Source of the DNA: Bacillota bacterium | GTDB taxonomy: Bacteria > Bacillota > Clostridia > Acetivibrionales > DSM-1351 | Reading direction: 5' to 3' | DNA: 37,496 nucleotides | Assembly (NCBI GenBank): GCA_023391425.1 | Contig: JAEWAX010000080.1 | Coordinates: 1 to 37,496, forward strand | In this document: piece after piece, positions 1 through 7,082 of the stretch | Position numbering within the stretch: the stretch's first letter is position 1 | Layout of the letters: each line of letters begins with the position of its first letter | Program-made: the position numbers and the translations under genes | Notes under the pieces: model-generated | What the model was told of the DNA's origin: nothing | The model's input: only the letters and a program-made list of their open reading frames with translations | The model's database searches: none

Positions 1-1
1 C

Positions 2-469
2 TATATGGGTGATAACAGGGTGACACATGCCAGAGGGACCTTTTATGGGGTAGTTAATACAGCACTATTTTCATCATTTAATCAATATGGAAGGTTAAAA
101 TTTTTTGCTAATTTTCCAGAGGTTAAAGTTACTCTTGAAGACTCAATAAAAAAAGTAATAGTTGATACTAATGTTTTTGAACAACCATACGACCAATCAA
201 AAAGCATAGGTAATTTAATAGCAGGTAGCTTAGTATATGTGGAGGGAAAAATCGACAACAGCTGGTATTTTGTAAGCTTAGGTGAAAAAAAAGGTTATGT
301 ACCATTTGCAATGTTAAGCAATTATGATGAACTTCTTGAAGCTTTGACTTTTCTGAGCGAAAAAACTGGAATTAGCAAAGAATACTGGTACAATCAAGCA
401 GGTCTTATTAAGCACTTAGACACTTGTTTTATTAAAGTAGCAAAAGGCTTTGGGGCTGATTTGAAATAG
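2..469 (+). CDS. SH3-like domain protein, C-terminal part (5' end outside window)
   Basis: The reading frame is open to the left edge. The first ATG in the window (position 5) has no ribosome site in front of it, so this is probably the 3' part of a longer gene. The visible 154 residues have a segment at about residues 45-105 with the spacing of a bacterial SH3-like domain: a turn with NVFEQP, then AGSLVYVEGKIDNSWYFVSL, then KKGYVPFAML. Such domains usually bind cell-wall peptides. The C-terminal 50 residues are mixed and unrecognised. No membrane segment or catalytic motif is visible. The domain call is by pattern only, and the protein's function is unknown. Confidence 0.5.
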   Translation, partial: YMGDNRVTHARGTFYGVVNTALFSSFNQYGRLKFFANFPEVKVTLEDSIKKVIVDTNVFEQPYDQSKSIGNLIAGSLVYVEGKIDNSWYFVSLGEKKGYVPFAMLSNYDELLEALTFLSEKTGISKEYWYNQAGLIKHLDTCFIKVAKGFGADLK

Positions 470-630
470 AATAGAAAGATATAAGCTCTACATCTTAATT
501 AAGTTTATAATATACATCCTTCAACTAGGTTATGATATACTAAATTATGCTTATTTGTATTTTAAATATAACGCATATTTGAAATAGTATTATATAGAAT
601 ATTTGCTTATGAAAAATGGGGGATAATCAT

Positions 631-1386
631 ATGACAAAGCTTATTTCATGGAATGTTAATGGACTACGAGCATGTATAGAGAAAGGGTTTTTGGATTTCT
701 TCAAAGAAACAAATGCAGATATATTTTGCATTCAAGAAAGTAAACTTCAAGAAGGACAAATTCAGCTTGAATTAGAGGGATATGAGCAGTATTGGAATTA
801 TGCTATTAAGAAGGGTTATTCAGGTACTGCTATTTTTACAAAAATAAAGCCTATAGCTTCATCTTGTGGAATTGGAATGGAGGAACATGATAATGAGGGG
901 AGAGTTATAACTCTTGAGTTTGAGGATTATTTCCTGGTTAATGTTTATACTCCAAATTCTAAAAGGGAACTCGAGAGGCTTGACTATAGAATGAAATGGG
1001 AGGATGACTTCAGATTTTATTTGAAGCAGTTAGAAGAAAAAAAGCCAGTCATTATATGTGGAGATATGAATGTGGCACATAATGATATAGATATAAAAAA
1101 CCCAAAGACAAATAGGAATAATGCTGGCTTTACTTCCCAAGAAAGAGGTAAGTTCTCAGAACTCCTAGAACAGGGCTTTATAGATACTTATAGGAGCATA
1201 TATCCTGATAAAACTGATGCATATACTTGGTGGTCTTACATGTTCAAGGCCAGAGAAAAGAATTCTGGTTGGAGAATTGACTATTTCTGTGTATCTGAGT
1301 GCTTAAGGGATAGAATAGAGAGTGCTGATATTTATGCTGATGTTATGGGCTCGGACCATTGTCCTGTAGGGTTAGGTATTAGGTAA
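631..1386 (+). CDS. exoA: Exodeoxyribonuclease III (AP endonuclease family 1)
   Basis: A metal-dependent exonuclease/AP endonuclease that incises DNA at abasic sites during base excision repair in the cytoplasm. Family motifs appear in order: LISWNVNGLRA at the N-terminus, FCIQESKLQ with the metal-binding glutamate, NVYTPNS, CGDMNVAHNDIDIKNPKTN with the catalytic Asp and Asn, TWWSY, WRIDYFCVS and the terminal GSDHCPVGL with the catalytic His. Its length (251 aa) is normal for the family. An in-frame ATG at 616 exists, but the purine-rich GGGGGA at 618-623 sits 7 bases before the ATG at 631, so 631 is the better start. It is transcribed alone, with 160 bases upstream and 570 downstream free of genes. 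Confidence 0.95.
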   Translation: MTKLISWNVNGLRACIEKGFLDFFKETNADIFCIQESKLQEGQIQLELEGYEQYWNYAIKKGYSGTAIFTKIKPIASSCGIGMEEHDNEGRVITLEFEDYFLVNVYTPNSKRELERLDYRMKWEDDFRFYLKQLEEKKPVIICGDMNVAHNDIDIKNPKTNRNNAGFTSQERGKFSELLEQGFIDTYRSIYPDKTDAYTWWSYMFKAREKNSGWRIDYFCVSECLRDRIESADIYADVMGSDHCPVGLGIR

Positions 1387-1479
1387 TTTATCTATGTCAC
1401 GCTTTTGGTACATTATGGGGATTGTCTATTATATGATATCAATAAAATAACATAAAAATGAGTGCATTTTTATTCACAT

Positions 1480-1630
1480 GGTGGATAAGCCTATTTTTAA
1501 TATATACACAGGTTAATCCACATTATCCACACAAATCATGTCCACAACAGGGATAATTTGTGGAAAAACTCGAAAGATATTAATAAAAACTGTGGTTTAA
1601 AAAGAAATTTGCATGTTTGGCTGTGGATAA
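1480..1630. promoter_or_regulatory. Cluster of DnaA boxes in a 570-bp intergenic region
   Basis: Two perfect DnaA boxes are present: TTATCCACA at 1523-1531, and its reverse complement TGTGGATAA at 1622-1630. Three single-mismatch copies lie between or beside them (1480-1488, 1514-1522, 1559-1567), with weaker ones at 1538-1546 and 1591-1599. Five near-perfect sites in 150 bp is far above chance. DnaA itself is not encoded here, so this is more likely a DnaA-titrating or DnaA-regulated cluster outside oriC, as known in Bacillus, than the origin. The rest of 1387-1958 is AT-rich and holds no convincing gene. Confidence 0.7.
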
Positions 1631-1782
1631 ACTTAGAAATCGTAATCTATTGATGTGAGTTTGGTAGTGAAGTTTTATTGAAACATAATCTTTGAATTGT
1701 ATCTGATATAGTTTTGCAACAGCACTGTGGGCACACATTGTAGACATCGAATAATACACTGTAGATATCATATAAAAAATTG

Positions 1783-1811
1783 TTTCAACACATGTTAGTT
1801 TAGTGTATAAT
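1783..1811 (+). promoter_or_regulatory. Possible sigma-A promoter for mrnC
   Basis: TATAAT at 1806-1811 is preceded at 17 bp by TTTCAA (1783-1788), a weak -35. A second TATAAT lies at 1895-1900 without a recognisable -35. In such AT-rich DNA these matches are only suggestive. Confidence 0.3.
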
Positions 1812-1958
1812 AGTCATATCTGCATAAAAAAATAAACAATGCTTGCACATCTTATGCTGTTACAAAAGCATACTGTGATTATGTGAATATTTTATATAAT
1901 ATTAAAGACAAATTAATATAAGAAATATAGAATTCCTGTAGTAGAGTTGGAGAAAATA

Positions 1959-2378
1959 ATGTTTGAAGATACAATTAGCAATATGCGTAAGGACTTTGAT
2001 ATTAAGCCGATGGATGTAATGAATCTTCATCCGTTAGTTCTAGCATATATTGGAGATGCAGTATATGAAGCATATATTCGCACCATGCTTGTAATAAATA
2101 ATAAGACAAATGTAAATATGCTTCACAAGATGTCTGTGAAATATGTTAAAGCGAAAGCACAGTCAGATATAGTTCATAAAATAACGGACATGCTTACACA
2201 GGACGAGCAGGATGTAGTCAGAAGAGGTAGAAATGCAAAATCAGCTACAGTTCCAAAACATGCTGAAATAACAGATTATAGGTATTCCACGGGGTATGAG
2301 GCGCTTATTGGCTATCTGTACCTTACAAATAATACAGAGAGACTTATGGAGATATTGAAGCTATCAGTCGAGGGATAA
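1959..2378 (+). CDS. mrnC: Mini-ribonuclease III
   Basis: An RNase III-like endoribonuclease without a double-stranded-RNA-binding domain. In Bacillus it matures the ends of 23S rRNA. The family signature LAYIGDAVYE, with its catalytic acidic residues, is at about residues 28-37. The NMLHKMSVKYVKAKAQ helix, the RRGRNAK motif and the C-terminal YSTGYEALIGYLYL follow. The protein is 139 aa, normal for the family. A TTG at 1947 could extend it by four codons, but GGAG at 1949-1952 is correctly spaced for the ATG at 1959. Its place just ahead of rlmB and sigH is the conserved clostridial order, in which cysS usually precedes it. Confidence 0.93.
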   Translation: MFEDTISNMRKDFDIKPMDVMNLHPLVLAYIGDAVYEAYIRTMLVINNKTNVNMLHKMSVKYVKAKAQSDIVHKITDMLTQDEQDVVRRGRNAKSATVPKHAEITDYRYSTGYEALIGYLYLTNNTERLMEILKLSVEG

Positions 2379-2531
2379 GCGGAGTTCTTGGCTTTAGGGG
2401 AGTTTTTTTATTCATATGAAGCTTAGAAATCATTATACAGGGACGTAGCACCACTTATTTAGCTGCTAATTGAAGAGGGAGTAAGGTGGTACGCATATCT
2501 TACAAATAAAAGCGAAAGAGTAGGTTTAACA

Positions 2532-3812
2532 ATGGCTGAAGGAAGAGATAGAATGGGTAATAAGACACGTAATGACAATAAGATTGGACCTAAATTCCAT
2601 TTTGGCAAGAAGCCTTTATATGGTAGCGAGAATAAGGCCGCAAGGGCTGCTGGAGACTGGAAGCCATATGGAGATAATAGGGGACCAAGAACTGATGGAG
2701 ACAATAGAGGCCAGAGAACTGATGGAGACAGAAAACCATACGGAGACAATAGAGGCTCAAGATATAATGGAGATAGAAAACCATATGGAGATAGCCGAGG
2801 CCCAAGATCTGATGGAGACTGGAAACCATACGGAGACAATAAAGGCCAAAGAGCTGATGGAGACAGAAAACCATACGGAGACAATAGAGGTCAGAGAGCT
2901 GACGGAGACAGAAAACCATACGGCGATAGTAGATTCCAAAAATCTAATTCAGACAGAAAACCATATGGTGAGAAGAGAGCGCCAAGATTTGATGCAGACA
3001 AGAAGAGTCCATACGCTGGAGGCCCAAACTTTGAGTCCAAGCCTGATTTTGATACTCAGGATGAATTTATTGGAGAAGCTGATAAGCTAGAGGGTAGAAA
3101 CTCTATAATGGAGGCACTCAAAGCAAATAGAACAATAAACAAAATATTTGTGGCAAAGGGAGAACGTGAGGGCTCAATTCGTCAAATAATTGCAATGGCA
3201 AGGGAAAAGAAGATTGTAATAACAGAGGTTGAACATGGAGTTTTAGAAAGTATGTCCTCTACAAAATCACACCAAGGTATTATTGCCTTTGTAGCTGTTA
3301 AGGAATATGTTGAGGTTGATGACATACTTAAAATAGCTGAAGATAAAGGTCAACCGCCATTTATAATTATACTAGACGAAATAGCAGATCCACATAATTT
3401 TGGTGCGATTCTTAGAACTGCTAATGCTGTAGGTGCTCATGGAGTAATTATTCCTAAAAGAAGAGCTATTGGTTTAACATCTGCGGTATCAAAGTCATCT
3501 GCTGGTGCTATTGAATATGTTCCTGTATCAAGGGTAACAAATATTTCTCAGACAATAGAGTATCTTAAAAAGAAAAATGTCTGGATTGTTGGTACAGATT
3601 CCACAGGAGAAAAGGCATTTTATGAAAGTGATTTGAAGGGCCCAATAGCTCTTGTTGTTGGAAGTGAAGGCGAAGGTATGGGTAAATTGATACGTGAGAA
3701 ATGTGATTTCGTAGTTAATATTCCTATGCAAGGGGAAATAAGTTCATTAAATGCTTCTGTTGCAGCAGCAATAGTTATGTATGAGATATTAAAACAGAGG
3801 GGCAGAGACTAA
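2532..3812 (+). CDS. rlmB: 23S rRNA (guanosine-2'-O-)-methyltransferase RlmB with repetitive N-terminal extension
   Basis: A SpoU/TrmH-family methyltransferase that uses S-adenosylmethionine to methylate a guanosine ribose in 23S rRNA. The SpoU substrate-binding domain begins at about residue 188 (LEGRNSIMEALKANR). The knotted catalytic domain carries motif 1 DPHNFGAILRTA (from D286), motif 2 ALVVGSEGEGM and motif 3 IPMQGEISSLNASVAAAIVM. Canonical RlmB is about 245 aa; this one is 426 because of a charged, low-complexity N-terminus with eight repeats. A second in-frame ATG at 2553 follows GGAAGAG (2541-2547) and is a plausible alternative start. The catalytic assignment is strong; the role of the extension is unknown. 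It lies 150 bp downstream of mrnC and may be co-transcribed with it. Confidence 0.92.
   Translation: MAEGRDRMGNKTRNDNKIGPKFHFGKKPLYGSENKAARAAGDWKPYGDNRGPRTDGDNRGQRTDGDRKPYGDNRGSRYNGDRKPYGDSRGPRSDGDWKPYGDNKGQRADGDRKPYGDNRGQRADGDRKPYGDSRFQKSNSDRKPYGEKRAPRFDADKKSPYAGGPNFESKPDFDTQDEFIGEADKLEGRNSIMEALKANRTINKIFVAKGEREGSIRQIIAMAREKKIVITEVEHGVLESMSSTKSHQGIIAFVAVKEYVEVDDILKIAEDKGQPPFIIILDEIADPHNFGAILRTANAVGAHGVIIPKRRAIGLTSAVSKSSAGAIEYVPVSRVTNISQTIEYLKKKNVWIVGTDSTGEKAFYESDLKGPIALVVGSEGEGMGKLIREKCDFVVNIPMQGEISSLNASVAAAIVMYEILKQRGRD
2652..2993 (+). repeat. 45-bp in-frame tandem repeats in rlmB
   Basis: Seven 15-residue units of the form GDRKPYGDNRGQRAD plus one 9-residue unit (GDNRGQRTD, which lacks RKPYGD) occupy residues 41-154. 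They are rich in Arg, Lys, Asp, Gly and Tyr and probably disordered, like RGG/RNA-binding tails. The periodicity also gives long spurious open frames on both strands. Confidence 0.9.
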
Positions 3813-4004
3813 ACATTTTGATGCATACTGTGTCCTCTGGGGGCACTAGAGTGTCATCAAGGGAGTTAAGACTTGAAATGCAAACTGATTTGAAAATAGC
3901 TGTAGAAATCAGTTGCAAACCACCGATTAAGAACAAATACTATGTTAAGGGTACTATCAGATATATTCGAAAAACTAGATAAAATTAGAAAAGGCAAGTA
4001 GAAC

Positions 4005-4033
4005 TTGACATATAAGAGGTAGTTGCATATAAT
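4005..4033 (+). promoter_or_regulatory. Consensus sigma-A promoter of sigH
   Basis: A perfect TTGACA (4005-4010), 17-bp spacer and perfect TATAAT (4028-4033) lie about 60 bp before the sigH start. The preceding 190 bp after rlmB show no gene or clear terminator. Confidence 0.85.
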
Positions 4034-4095
4034 TTATTGTGAGCATCTATCTCTAATTTTACCATTATTTTACAGGTAAAAAACTGGGGGCAACT

Positions 4096-4743
4096 GTGTT
4101 GAAAACAAACTTGAAGCTTGATGTCTATCAATCGTATAGTGGGATGATTGATGAAGACGTAATACTAGAGGCAAAGCTTGGTAAAGAAGCAGCTCTGGAG
4201 TATCTGATTAACAAATATAAAAGCTTTGTTCGTGCAAAGGCAAGAACTTATTTTCTTATTGGAGCTGACCGTGAGGATATAATTCAAGAAGGTATGATTG
4301 GATTATTTAAGGCAATCAGAGACTATAAAGTGGACAAGCTGTCATCTTTTAGAGCCTTCGCTGAGCTTTGTATAACAAGACAGATTATTACTGCTATCAA
4401 AACAGCAACCAGACAAAAGCATATACCCCTAAACTCATATGTTTCACTTAACAAACCCATTTTTGATGAGGAATCTGATAGAACTCTTATGGACGTTATC
4501 AGTGAAGAAAATATCAGTGATCCAGAGGAACTAGTGATTAATAGAGAAGAATTCCAGGGTATTGAGAATAAGATGGGTGAGATATTGAGTTCTCTTGAAT
4601 GGGAGGTCTTAACTTCATACTTAGAGGGGAAGTCTTACCAAGAGATTGCAGAGGAATTGGACAGGCATGTTAAGTCAATAGATAATGCGTTACAGCGAGT
4701 AAAACGTAAGCTGGAGAAATATCTAGAAGAACAAAAAGCATAA
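4096..4743 (+). CDS. sigH: RNA polymerase sporulation sigma factor SigH
   Basis: A sigma-70 family factor that directs early stationary-phase and sporulation genes. Region 2 includes YLINKYKSFVRAKARTYFL followed by GADREDIIQEGMIGLFKAIRDY (core binding) and FRAFAELCITRQIITAIKTA (-10 recognition). Region 4, near the C-terminus, has SYQEIAEELDRHVKSIDNAL (helix-turn-helix for -35 recognition). Its 215-residue length matches the family. The start is a GTG with GGGGG at 4086-4090, five bases upstream; a TTG one codon later is also possible. Position after mrnC and rlmB supports the call. The consensus promoter at 4005 suggests constitutive sigma-A expression. Confidence 0.93.
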   Translation: MLKTNLKLDVYQSYSGMIDEDVILEAKLGKEAALEYLINKYKSFVRAKARTYFLIGADREDIIQEGMIGLFKAIRDYKVDKLSSFRAFAELCITRQIITAIKTATRQKHIPLNSYVSLNKPIFDEESDRTLMDVISEENISDPEELVINREEFQGIENKMGEILSSLEWEVLTSYLEGKSYQEIAEELDRHVKSIDNALQRVKRKLEKYLEEQKA

Positions 4744-4769
4744 ATTGAATATATTGGTGTAAATGGTGC

Positions 4770-4799
4770 TAGACTAAAGGCTAATACACATGCTATAAT
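4770..4799 (+). promoter_or_regulatory. Promoter of the tRNA pair
   Basis: TATAAT at 4794-4799 is preceded by TGC, making an extended -10, and by TAGACT at 4770-4775, 18 bp upstream. Transcription would begin about 30 bp before tRNA-Gly. Confidence 0.6.
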
Positions 4800-4833
4800 A
4801 CATAAGTTCTATTAAGCTAATAAATGGCCCCTT

Positions 4834-4907
4834 GCGGGTGTAGTTCAATGGTAGAATATCAGCTTCCCAAGCTGACTGCGTGGGTTCGATTCCCATCACC
4901 CGCTCCA
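4834..4907 (+). tRNA. tRNA-Gly (anticodon CCC)
   Basis: This is a full cloverleaf. The acceptor arm GCGGGTG (4834-4840) pairs with CACCCGC (4897-4903). The anticodon stem TCAGC/GCTGA closes a TTCCCAA loop, giving anticodon CCC at 4866-4868. The T arm has GGTTCGATTCC, and CCA is encoded at 4905-4907. It reads GGG glycine codons. Confidence 0.96.
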
Positions 4908-4910
4908 AAT

Positions 4911-4986
4911 GCTCCCATAGCTCAGTTGGCAGAGCGCATCCATGGTAAGGATGAGGTCTCCAGTTCGAATCTGGATGGGAGCTCCA
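4911..4986 (+). tRNA. tRNA-Thr (anticodon GGT)
   Basis: Acceptor GCTCCCA pairs with TGGGAGC. Anticodon stem CATCC/GGATG closes loop ATGGTAA, giving anticodon GGT at 4944-4946 (threonine ACC/ACT codons). The T loop has GTTCGAAT, and CCA is encoded at 4984-4986. It lies 3 bp after tRNA-Gly and is surely co-transcribed with it. Confidence 0.96.
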
Positions 4987-5003
4987 TAAAATACTAGAGA
5001 ATG

Positions 5004-5038
5004 CTTGATTTACAAACATTGTGAATCAAGTGTTTTTT
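5004..5038 (+). terminator. Rho-independent terminator of the tRNA operon
   Basis: CTTGATTTACA (5004-5014) pairs with TGTGAATCAAG (5020-5030), 11 bp with one wobble and a 5-base loop, followed by a run of six T. Confidence 0.9.
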
Positions 5039-5141
5039 ATTTCAAAATAAACTCTTTTAAGCCATTTGAGATTCAGTTTTGTATTTAAGGGTGATTGGTA
5101 TTCTTCTTTTTATTTAGGTATAGATATGTTTTATTGATACA

Positions 5142-5150
5142 TGATATAAT
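5142..5150 (+). promoter_or_regulatory. Extended -10 promoter for the coiled-coil gene
   Basis: TGATATAAT at 5142-5150 is a perfect extended -10, 20 bp before the start codon of the next gene. The -35 region is poor. The transcript leader would be very short. Confidence 0.45.
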
Positions 5151-5170
5151 TATTTATGGAGGGGATACAA

Positions 5171-5428
5171 ATGGATAAATTAGATTTGATTCTTGAAAAG
5201 TTAGAAAAGATTGATGCCTTGGAATCTAAGATTGATGCTTTGGAATCTAAGATGGATGGTTTTGAATCCAAGATTGATAAAATACAAGGTGATATTACGG
5301 CGTTAAAAACAAACAATAAACTTATTAATAGCAAGCTTGATAGCTTGACTGAAATAACTTATACTATCATGGAAAATCAAACAGAACATAAATTGAGAAT
5401 TGAAAAACTAGAAAATAAGGCAGTTTAA
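5171..5428 (+). CDS. Small coiled-coil protein of unknown function
   Basis: An 85-residue, highly charged protein that is almost all predicted coiled coil. Heptads such as KIDALES recur three times at about residues 13-38 and are encoded by a 21-bp tandem repeat (about 5209-5280). A second coil lies near the C-terminus (EHKLRIEKLENKAV). There is no signal peptide or membrane segment. An in-frame ATG at 5156 exists, but GGAGGGG at 5158-5164 is ideally placed for the ATG at 5171. The gene is monocistronic, with its own -10 and terminator. Short proteins of this shape are common in Firmicutes and often sit near phage or membrane genes, but I do not recognise a specific family. Confidence 0.75.
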   Translation: MDKLDLILEKLEKIDALESKIDALESKMDGFESKIDKIQGDITALKTNNKLINSKLDSLTEITYTIMENQTEHKLRIEKLENKAV

Positions 5429-5439
5429 TTTAGAAGTAG

Positions 5440-5467
5440 AGCTATCTAATGATAGCTTTATTTTTTT
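5440..5467 (+). terminator. Terminator of the coiled-coil gene
   Basis: AGCTATC (5440-5446), TAAT loop, GATAGCT (5451-5457), then TTA and seven T. Confidence 0.85.
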
Positions 5468-5485
5468 GCTTTTCATAATATAATT

Positions 5486-5505
5486 GGATGAGGTCATCAG
5501 TTCGA
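5486..5505 (+). other. Possible tRNA-Thr fragment in a 460-bp intergenic region
   Basis: Twenty bases here match positions 4949-4968 of the tRNA-Thr gene at 18 of 20 positions, covering the variable region and the start of the T arm (GGATGAGGTC and CAGTTCGA). No cloverleaf can be formed around them. The rest of 5468-5930 is AT-rich with no gene, and must hold the promoter of the next operon. A TATACT at 5869-5874 has only a weak -35 (TTCTTT, 17 bp upstream). Confidence 0.35.
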
Positions 5506-5930
5506 GAAATCAATGTTTCAGGGTTTTTTACTGTTGATTTATTCAGTATAATCACCTTCTTTAAGTACCATATTTTTGTGTAATATGACATGGTTTTAAA
5601 AAGCACTAAACTATAGAAGGGCCCATTTCTGTTATAATTTTTGGCATGAACAGATGATAATTATTTCCCAGCTAGACCTTCCTTTTATTAATATTGCAAG
5701 CAATTATTATGTAGTAAATGCAAAAGTTTGATGTCACAAGATACTTCATAATATAAAAACAAACAAAAATCAAAAAAATCTTAACAAAATACTGATTGAA
5801 AATTAAACATAGTAAAAAATATTACAAAGTCAAAAATAAAATCCATTCTTTTACACATTCAAGTTTAATATACTTGTACATAGATAAGCTCAATATTTTG
5901 AGTTAAAAAATGACAGGAGGAGTTATAACA

Positions 5931-6893
5931 ATGAAGAAAATTATTTCTTTAGTTCTTGTATTGTCACTTGTGTTCGCACTTGCAGCATGTGGGGGTTCAG
6001 GTAAAAAAGGAGACGGAAAAGTTACTGTAGGTGTTGTTCAGACAAATGCTAATGAGTCAGACTGGCGTACAGCAAACACAAAGTCTTTTGAAACTGCTTT
6101 CAAGGATGCAGGATTTGAGTTAAAGATGGTTTTTGGTGAAGGTGACCATGCAAAACAGATTTCACAAGCACAGCAGCTTATTCAGGAAGAGGTTGACTAT
6201 CTTGTAGTTTTAGGACTGCAGGCAGCAGGCTGGGAAGATGTTGCGAAGGCTGCTAAGGAAGCTAATATACCATTTATTATGGCTGACCGTAAGCTTGAAT
6301 TATCTGATGATCTTTATACTGCAATGGTATGTGCTGATTTCGAAGCAGAAGGAAATAAGGCTGTTGATTGGATCAAGAAACAAGCACTTCCTAAGAATGA
6401 TATAGTTGTTCTTGGTGGTGACACTGGAGCTACTGCTCAGCTTGGACGTTCAAAAGCTATTGAAGAAGGCGCAAAAGCAAACGGCTGGAATATTGTTTTC
6501 AACCAGAATATGAAGGGTTGGGACGAAACTCTTGCAAAGCAGGCTGTTGCTGACTTAATCGCTAAGGGAACTAAATTCAACGTTGTTTACGCTGAAAATG
6601 ATAACATGGCTCGTGGCGCATGTGCTGCTATGGATGCTGCAGGTATTACATATGGTAAGACTGGTGATGTAAAGGTTATAGCTTTTGATGCAAACAAGTG
6701 GGCTCTTGAGTTAGTTCTTCAAGGCAAATTTAACCTTGACGTAGAGTGTAATCCTCTTCATGGTCCTCGAATTGTTGAAGTTATTAACAAGCTTGAGGCT
6801 GGAGAGACTGTTGAAAAGACTTGCTATGTTAAAGAAGATGTGTTCGACTGTGATACTATTACAAAAGACATTGTTGCTGCACGTGCATATTAA
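5931..6893 (+). CDS. Sugar ABC transporter substrate-binding lipoprotein (YtfQ-like)
   Basis: An extracellular lipoprotein that captures a sugar and delivers it to the membrane permeases encoded downstream. The N-terminus is a lipoprotein signal, MKKIISLVLVLSLVFALAAC, with lipidated Cys20. A type I periplasmic-binding fold of the ribose/galactofuranose class (Peripla_BP_4) follows, with VGVVQTNANESDWRTANTKS near the start, then IPFIMADRKL, VYAENDNMARGA and KVIAFDANKWALELVLQGKF. It best recalls YtfQ, which binds furanose forms of hexoses or arabinose; the real ligand is unknown. The ATG at 5931 is chosen over the in-frame codon at 5910 because AGGAGG (5915-5920) precedes it and the signal peptide starts there. 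It is first in a four-gene operon. Confidence 0.88.
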   Translation: MKKIISLVLVLSLVFALAACGGSGKKGDGKVTVGVVQTNANESDWRTANTKSFETAFKDAGFELKMVFGEGDHAKQISQAQQLIQEEVDYLVVLGLQAAGWEDVAKAAKEANIPFIMADRKLELSDDLYTAMVCADFEAEGNKAVDWIKKQALPKNDIVVLGGDTGATAQLGRSKAIEEGAKANGWNIVFNQNMKGWDETLAKQAVADLIAKGTKFNVVYAENDNMARGACAAMDAAGITYGKTGDVKVIAFDANKWALELVLQGKFNLDVECNPLHGPRIVEVINKLEAGETVEKTCYVKEDVFDCDTITKDIVAARAY

Positions 6894-6960
6894 TTTAGTA
6901 TGAGTTTTTGTTGATAATCGTGAGATTGTTAATTGCTAAAAAATAAGATATTTTATTGGA

Positions 6961-7012
6961 ATGCGCGGCACCAAGTATGTGGATAGTTTTTACAGATCTT
7001 GGAGCCGCGCAT
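6961..7012 (+). promoter_or_regulatory. Strong intercistronic hairpin between binding-protein and ATPase genes
   Basis: ATGCGCGGC-A-CCAAG (6961-6975) pairs with CTTGG-A-GCCGCGCAT (6998-7012) around a 22-base loop. No T-run follows, so it is more likely an mRNA stabiliser or partial attenuator that lets the binding protein be made in excess, as in other ABC sugar operons. Confidence 0.75.
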
Positions 7013-7082
7013 TTCTCAAATAAGAGAATTGACAGGATAATGTCAAATATTGAGTCTGAACGGAGGTTTGAGTATTATTACT

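Noticed and set aside
1480..1630. Replication origin
   Set aside because: No dnaA, dnaN or AT-rich unwinding region with adjacent origin genes is present; a secondary DnaA cluster is simpler.
2440..2500. T-box-like string (AAGGTGGTACGC) between mrnC and rlmB
   Set aside because: It lacks one base of the usual core, and no specifier stem or terminator follows. rlmB is not a typical T-box target.
2500..2531. Upstream frame of rlmB reads YLTNKSERV, close to the end of mrnC (YLTNNTERL)
   Set aside because: Only nine residues match and no further duplication is seen; probably chance.
2459..3090. Long open frames on both strands across the rlmB repeats
   Set aside because: They are periodicity artefacts of the 45-bp repeats; they lack ribosome sites and give low-complexity proteins.
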